From H111-94 sp034436045 (GTDB lineage: Bacteria; Chloroflexota; Ktedonobacteria; Ktedonobacterales; Ktedonobacteraceae): a stretch of 10,222 nucleotides of DNA. The stretch spans positions 1 to 10,222 of the forward strand of contig DAOTVZ010000164.1 of NCBI GenBank assembly GCA_034436045.1, written 5' to 3'. Both the position numbers and the translations under genes were made by a program. Positions 7,265-10,222 of the stretch are shown piece by piece. Numbering within the stretch: the stretch's first letter is position 1; each line of letters begins with the position of its first letter. Under the pieces are notes generated by a model that had not been told where the DNA came from, searched no databases, and saw nothing but the letters and a program-made list of their open reading frames with translations.

Positions 7265-7506
7265 CTATCGCAAAGGGGAATGTATAAGTGAAGGTATATA
7301 AAATACTGGTAGTACCTGGATTGGATGTTTTGCGCCTCCTTTCTCAGATAGACTAAAGAAGAGAAAAAGGAAAATGGCGAGAAAGCCGAGAATGATAGCG
7401 CCATGATGCCATCTGGCGCACGACGGTGTGCAATCAGTTCGCCGATGATGCCAACAAAGGCGGCAATAAGAACCTAGATGAGAAGTTGTGTCAACGATAT
7501 GTGCAT
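7265..7506 (-). pseudogene. Degraded small membrane protein gene, GlsB/YeaQ/YmgE (transglycosylase-associated)-like
   Basis: An ATG at 7506 follows a strong GAGGAGG (7513-7519) by 6 nt. It reads MHISLTQLLI, then TAG at 7474-7476, then VLIAAFVGIIGELIAHRRAP and DGIM in the same frame. Near 7400 the family-like continuation AIILGFLAIFLFLF moves to another frame, which a single lost base explains. That frame stops with TAG at 7265-7267. Reading the TAG as sense (TGG, Trp, would need one change) and restoring one base gives about 80 residues, the usual size of GlsB/YeaQ/YmgE stress-response membrane proteins. The hydrophobic-GELIA-R-RAP-DGI-GAI pattern also resembles that family. The two lesions suggest recent inactivation, although sequencing error at the frameshift is possible. 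Family assignment is from recall of the pattern, not a search. Confidence 0.6.
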
Positions 7507-7512
7507 TAGAGA

Positions 7513-7519
7513 CCTCCTC
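7513..7519 (-). promoter_or_regulatory. Intact ribosome binding site of the degraded gene
   Basis: GAGGAGG on the minus strand, 6 nt before the ATG at 7506, is one of the best Shine-Dalgarno matches in the window. It marks a true former start although the reading frame is broken. Confidence 0.6.
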
Positions 7520-7666
7520 GCTTCTCCAATGGAGCTTATTTCGGGCTTATGAATCAAGCAACGAGAATACTACTCTTCAACACGATCAAGTGGAGTATTT
7601 GGATGAGGTCGTTTCCTTATTAATTTCATGCTGGAGCCGTCGATCAGCAGTCTAGACAAAGCCGGA
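7520..7666. other. Intergenic region between the receiver gene and the pseudogene
   Basis: A weak inverted repeat, AATACT (7566-7571) with AGTATT (near 7594-7599), lies downstream of the receiver gene on the minus strand. It is too short and wide-looped to call a terminator. No ORF was supported. Confidence 0.25.
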
Positions 7667-8059
7667 CTACTGTAGCATCAACTCGATGGTTGAAAGCAGG
7701 ATATCCAGGTCGAGCGGTTTATAGAGGCCCGATAGGTGACGCTGCGCCAGTTCTAGCTCAGGCAGATTGGCGCTCATGAACAACACGGGTATCTGGCGGG
7801 TGACCGGTATCTCTTGTAAAAGATCATAGAATTGAATACCGTTCATTCCCGGTAAATAGTAATCGACGAGCAGCAGATCGGGTCGAATACCTGCAAGGTT
7901 GTGAAGCGCTTGTCTCGCGTCAGAAATCACAAGTGCCTTGTAGGGGGTCATCTTTTCGATCATTTCGACCAGAGTCAGGGCAATATCATGATCATCTTCC
8001 ACAATGACAATCAGTTTGATCGGCTGCGTCTCTTTTTGAGCCGCTGGTTGATCTTGCAT
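7667..8059 (-). CDS. Stand-alone response regulator receiver protein (CheY-like)
   Basis: This 130-residue protein is a single receiver domain with no output domain. After a 14-residue hydrophilic lead (MQDQPAAQKETQPI) come IVIVEDD (acidic pocket, residues 21-23) and LLLVDYYLPGMNGI with phospho-acceptor D66. The switch Ser is S96 in LFMSAN, and the conserved Lys is K114 in GLYKPLD. All the residues needed for phosphorylation are present. It would act in the cytoplasm in a phosphorelay or by binding a partner; no histidine kinase is in the window, so its partner is unknown. A purine-rich site (AAGGAAGAG) lies upstream of the ATG at rather long spacing. It is not tightly linked to its neighbours. 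Confidence 0.92.
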   Translation of the reverse strand: MQDQPAAQKETQPIKLIVIVEDDHDIALTLVEMIEKMTPYKALVISDARQALHNLAGIRPDLLLVDYYLPGMNGIQFYDLLQEIPVTRQIPVLFMSANLPELELAQRHLSGLYKPLDLDILLSTIELMLQ

Positions 8060-8202
8060 AGCATTTCTCTTCCTTCATTTCGATAGCCACCAAAAGAGAG
8101 CAATACTATTACGGCCAGGGTTGCTTCTTCGTTTCAGCGTGGTAAGATACTGGCTCTGTATGACTCAATCCATAAATTCTGTATGCTCAAGCGCCTCTTT
8201 TT
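8060..8202. other. Intergenic region between the DUF5808 gene and the receiver gene
   Basis: Only a short direct repeat was seen (TCTGTATG near 8154 and 8178). There is no convincing terminator after the DUF5808 gene and no clear promoter for the receiver gene. Confidence 0.25.
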
Positions 8203-8586
8203 TTATGGCTGGCAACCAAACGTGTGGCACCCAGATGGGGGAAGATTTCCCCCTCCAAGAAAAGCTACTGCCAGGGGTGGTACTACCACTAGCACGAGTA
8301 TTACTACCAGTATGGTGATGATGAATGGTTTGGCCTGTGGGTGGCCAAAATTCAATGTCCATCCGAGTCCGAAGCGTTTTGGGACAAATAGCGCAGGATC
8401 GTCGGGATTGTTGTAGAAGAAGCCCGCAGACCAGTAATGATCATCATCGTGAAAAATGGGGCTACTGTGTTGATAATCAGCGAGTGTAGTTGTCTTTGGT
8501 CGGGAACGTTGAGGATGCCAAAAGAGGATGAAGACAGCAACAATCGCTAATCCACACATCAGTAATAGAAAGAGCCAGACGTTCAT
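8203..8586 (-). CDS. DUF5808-domain membrane protein
   Basis: The start at 8586 gives 127 residues. It is preferred over an upstream ATG at 8694 because GAGGAAGG precedes it closely and the protein then opens directly with a membrane segment (MNVWLFLLLMCGLAIVAVF). A cytoplasmic or periplasmic loop carries the DUF5808-like block DDDHYWSAGFFYNNPDDPAL and then FVPKRFGLGWTLNFGHP (about 47-82). A second hydrophobic segment follows (about 88-110). The Gly- and Pro-rich tail contains two Cys (GCHTFGC). The family is common next to membrane or sensor genes, and its role is not known. It lies upstream of the receiver gene on the same strand, 143 nt away. Confidence 0.8.
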   Translation of the reverse strand: MNVWLFLLLMCGLAIVAVFILFWHPQRSRPKTTTLADYQHSSPIFHDDDHYWSAGFFYNNPDDPALFVPKRFGLGWTLNFGHPQAKPFIITILVVILVLVVVPPLAVAFLGGGNLPPSGCHTFGCQP

Positions 8587-8643
8587 AAGCCTTCCTCTTC
8601 TAAAGTAGGACGGGATAGCACTACGATGATTCACACCGCTAAG

Positions 8644-8652
8644 TATATACCA
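8644..8652 (-). promoter_or_regulatory. Candidate extended -10 promoter of the DUF5808 gene
   Basis: On the minus strand TGGTATATA reads as an extended -10 (TG-N-TATATA), about 58 nt upstream of the start at 8586. No good -35 hexamer was found at the usual distance, so this is only a candidate. Confidence 0.3.
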
Positions 8653-8781
8653 TCCAGCCATATCCAAATTACGGAAAAGCTCAGCCGGTGTCAAGAGTCA
8701 GGTGGGTCAGGTCAGAACTGTCACTAAAACTGTCAGCCGAACCTTGATAGGGATACAGTAGATGTACTGATTGCATGAAAG

Positions 8782-8819
8782 AAGGCGAGAAGCGGGTTTG
8801 CGTGCCTGCCTCTCGCCTT
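8782..8819. repeat. Long hairpin in a divergent intergenic region
   Basis: AAGGCGAGA (8782-8790) pairs perfectly with TCTCGCCTT (8811-8819). Inside, GCGGG (8792-8796) pairs with CCTGC (8805-8809) with one G-T pair, across an A-C mismatch. It resembles a terminator stem but has no T-tract and no gene ends nearby on either strand. Confidence 0.6.
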
Positions 8820-8952
8820 GATGGTGGTGGAGATGAGGGAGAGTTGAACTCATTTTGAAGGGTTTTCCCGTGTTCATCGCCGTTCATTTTGAGCGTAAAA
8901 TGGGCTGATTTTGTTTCTGAGAGTGTCTCTTGATCGCTAGGAGTTTGCGGGC

Positions 8953-8976
8953 GTTGCTACATGGGTTGCTACATTT
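8953..8976. repeat. Tandem direct repeat GTTGCTACAT, 12-bp period
   Basis: GTTGCTACAT occurs at 8953-8962 and again at 8965-8974. On the minus strand one frame reads NVATHVATPANS before a stop, only about 32 codons long. Confidence 0.5.
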
Positions 8977-9033
8977 TTTGATGATGAGGGAGTGAAAAAC
9001 AGTTCGGATAGTTTCCTGTCGCATTGTGGTTAG

Positions 9034-9063
9034 TTGAGAAAACACAGGTTTGTATGGTATGAT
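9034..9063 (+). promoter_or_regulatory. Vegetative promoter of the coiled-coil gene
   Basis: TTGAGA (9034-9039) and TATGAT (9058-9063) each match the housekeeping consensus at five of six positions, with an 18-nt spacer. TGG just before the second box makes it an extended -10. Transcription should start near 9070, leaving a leader of about 27 nt before the ATG at 9097. This rules out the TTG at 9034 as a translation start. Confidence 0.7.
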
Positions 9064-9096
9064 TGTACTGGCTTATTGATGAAAAGAGAGGGTTCT

Positions 9097-9435
9097 ATGT
9101 ATACACAGGAAGATCGGTTGGCCGCTCTGGAACAAAAAGTAGCTGCCTTAGAGCGTCAAGTGTTTGCTCGTCAAGCTGAGCAAGGACGTGCTATCAGTGA
9201 TTTGCAGCATGATCTGACTATCCTGCTTGGCTTGGCAACAAAGGAAGTAGAACTCACGAATGGGTTGCGTACAGAGGTAAGTAACCTAAAAGAAAATATG
9301 AGTGAGCGGTTTGACCAACATGATCGGCGGTTTGACCAACATGACCAGCAATTTAGTGAGATAAAAACGCTGCTGGCTCAACATACGGCCTTATTCGCTG
9401 AGATTCTTGCGCGTCTTCCTGAGAAGCCGCAGTGA
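9097..9435 (+). CDS. Small coiled-coil protein with duplicated heptad
   Basis: From the ATG at 9097 the protein has 112 residues; GAGAGGG at 9086-9092 lies 4 nt upstream and a promoter lies just before. It is almost entirely helical, with Leu, Val and Ile in heptad spacing: EDRLAALEQKVAALERQV (5-22), a central hydrophobic stretch LTILLGLATKEVEL (40-53), then LRTEVSNLKENMSERF. RFDQHDR and RFDQHDQ (71-84) are a tandem heptad encoded by an 18-bp identical repeat with 21-bp period. The C-terminus LLAQHTALFAEILARLPEKPQ resembles short proteins common in Ktedonobacteria. No enzyme motif or membrane helix is clear. It probably oligomerises; the function is unknown. Confidence 0.75.
   Translation: MYTQEDRLAALEQKVAALERQVFARQAEQGRAISDLQHDLTILLGLATKEVELTNGLRTEVSNLKENMSERFDQHDRRFDQHDQQFSEIKTLLAQHTALFAEILARLPEKPQ
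9306..9344 (+). repeat. In-frame 21-bp tandem duplication
   Basis: The same 18 bases, starting GCGGTTTGACC, occur at 9306-9323 and 9327-9344 with a 21-bp period. They encode two adjacent RFDQHD heptads of the coiled-coil protein. Perfect identity over 18 bases suggests a recent duplication. Confidence 0.85.
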
Positions 9436-9458
9436 CCTTAGTGTAGACATATCTTTAG

Positions 9459-9500
9459 AGAAAAGCCCTAAGCCGATGAGGTGATGGTTAGGGCTTTTCT
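9459..9500. terminator. Rho-independent terminator, probably bidirectional
   Basis: AGAAAAGCCCTAA (9459-9471) pairs perfectly over 13 bp with TTAGGGCTTTTCT (9488-9500), and flanking bases can extend the stem. On the plus strand TTTGTTTATCTTT follows, giving the expected T-rich tail for the coiled-coil gene that ends at 9435. The convergent gene ending at 9569 could use it from the other side. Confidence 0.88.
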
Positions 9501-9568
9501 TTGTTTATCTTTCCTTACAAACTCCGGCAACTGGAGGGCTGCTGGGGTTTGTTTGTATAAGATGGTGA

Positions 9569-10222
9569 CTATTCGCTTTTTGACTGGATGCAATACTGGA
9601 ACGATTGGACGATTTTTGATGGATTGGGACGTCTCATGTCCAGCATATAGGCGGTTTCTGAGATGTTCCATAGCGGTGAAAAGAAGAGCTTTTTTGCTAG
9701 CAGTTCACCGTCTTCTGAAACGACTCGTCCGTATATTCTTCCAATGGTTCGCTCTGGTGCTTGTTCACACCAGTAGTCGAACAAGCTATTAAGGAGCTTT
9801 GGGAAGTGCTGCCTGTGTTCCGGTGCGACGATAACCGAGGCCACATAAAAGTTATAGGTGCCTGGCTTCTCAAAAGTCAGGATGTCTTTTTGTGGGTCAA
9901 GGTCGATGTCTCGCATTTCGCCTTTCAAGAGTTTGAAAATGGTTTCCTCTTCTAACGGTAGCATGTTGATCGCGCCCCAAAAATCGCGGCGGTCTGCCTT
10001 GTTAAAGAGGACACGGCATATATGTGGGTTCCGTTCGTACCATTTTCTGATAATGGATGGATTGCCGGTTTCATCTCCGTAAACGGTGTATTCCAAATCA
10101 TACATATTGCCCATATCTGAGCTTTGTATCCAGTCGGTGGCCCCTTCCTCAAGTGGCTGGTTTTCTCGTCTGAATTTACTGCTGAGGCGTGCTATTTCGT
10201 GCGCGTCGTATTCTCCATGCTT
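9569..10222 (-). CDS. Protein of unknown function, possibly GNAT-like, N-terminus outside the window
   Basis: The minus-strand frame is open from the window edge to TAG at 9569-9571. It gives 217 visible residues, 36 of them upstream of the first ATG at 10114. The continuous reading through KHGEYDAHEIARLSSKFRRE suggests the true start lies beyond the window. The middle part, with RRDFWGAINMLPLEEETIFKL then YNFYVASVIVAPEHRQHFPKLL, followed by RIYGRVVSEDGELLAKKLFF and TAYMLDM, resembles the beta-strand and helix order of GNAT acyltransferases. The acetyl-CoA-binding Q/RxxGxG/A loop is not clear (EHRQHF), so activity is doubtful. The gene converges on the coiled-coil gene across a shared terminator. 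Alternative: an uncharacterised lineage-specific family. Confidence 0.7.
   Translation of the reverse strand, partial: KHGEYDAHEIARLSSKFRRENQPLEEGATDWIQSSDMGNMYDLEYTVYGDETGNPSIIRKWYERNPHICRVLFNKADRRDFWGAINMLPLEEETIFKLLKGEMRDIDLDPQKDILTFEKPGTYNFYVASVIVAPEHRQHFPKLLNSLFDYWCEQAPERTIGRIYGRVVSEDGELLAKKLFFSPLWNISETAYMLDMRRPNPSKIVQSFQYCIQSKSE

Larger units (their letters stand above)
8653..9033. other. Gene-free divergent region between the DUF5808 and coiled-coil genes
   Basis: It contains a long hairpin (8782-8819) and a tandem repeat (8953-8976). A 68-codon minus-strand ORF at 8681-8887 is rich in Ser and Pro, has no recognisable domain and no good ribosome binding site, so it is not called as a gene. 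Scans by eye for a tRNA cloverleaf found none. Confidence 0.5.

Noticed and set aside
8681..8887. 68-codon minus-strand ORF in the divergent region
   Set aside because: Ser- and Pro-rich composition, no good ribosome binding site, overlaps a hairpin, no recognisable family.
8954..8976. Two repeat units considered as the start of a CRISPR or iteron array
   Set aside because: Only two 10-bp copies with a 12-bp period and no further units; not an array.
9481..9792. 103-codon plus-strand ORF
   Set aside because: It starts inside the terminator hairpin and overlaps the open minus-strand gene, whose reading frame looks protein-like.

Overview
The window looks like chromosomal DNA from a Ktedonobacteria-like member of the Chloroflexota. 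This is an inference from moderate GC, short gene clusters with wide gaps, and protein types often seen there: a hydroxyacid-oxoacid transhydrogenase, a short-type 6-phosphogluconate dehydrogenase, DUF4383 and DUF5808 membrane proteins, and a small coiled-coil protein ending in LARLPEK. No rRNA, tRNA, CRISPR array or intact mobile element was found.

Left part (1-2030, + strand): a 5'-truncated ADHFE1-type hydroxyacid-oxoacid transhydrogenase is followed by an AttM/BlcC/AiiA-like metallo-beta-lactamase-fold lactonase. A lactonase that makes hydroxyacids beside an enzyme that oxidises 4-hydroxybutyrate recalls the Agrobacterium attKLM (blcABC) gamma-butyrolactone operon. A 13-bp hairpin separates this pair from the convergent sugar-phosphate operon.

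Central part (2064-4785, - strand): gnd then pgi form a two-gene unit (49-nt gap) linking glycolysis and the oxidative pentose phosphate pathway. Both enzymes keep their catalytic residues.

Right-central part (4980-8586, - strand): a loose run of separately spaced genes. They are a DUF4383-like four-helix membrane protein, a membrane-anchored PQQ-like beta-propeller with eight visible repeats, a degraded small membrane protein gene missed by simple ORF calling (one in-frame TAG plus one 1-nt frameshift), a stand-alone CheY-like receiver protein, and a DUF5808 membrane protein.

Right end (8587-10222): a divergent gene-free region of about 510 nt holds a long hairpin, a 12-bp-period tandem repeat and a good extended -10 promoter. 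This promoter drives a 112-residue coiled-coil protein with a recent in-frame 21-bp duplication. A strong hairpin terminator follows. The window ends in a convergent, truncated gene whose C-terminal half is only tentatively GNAT-like.

The most interesting points are the putative lactone catabolic pair, the two-lesion pseudogene with an intact ribosome binding site, and the structured divergent region at 8780-9065.
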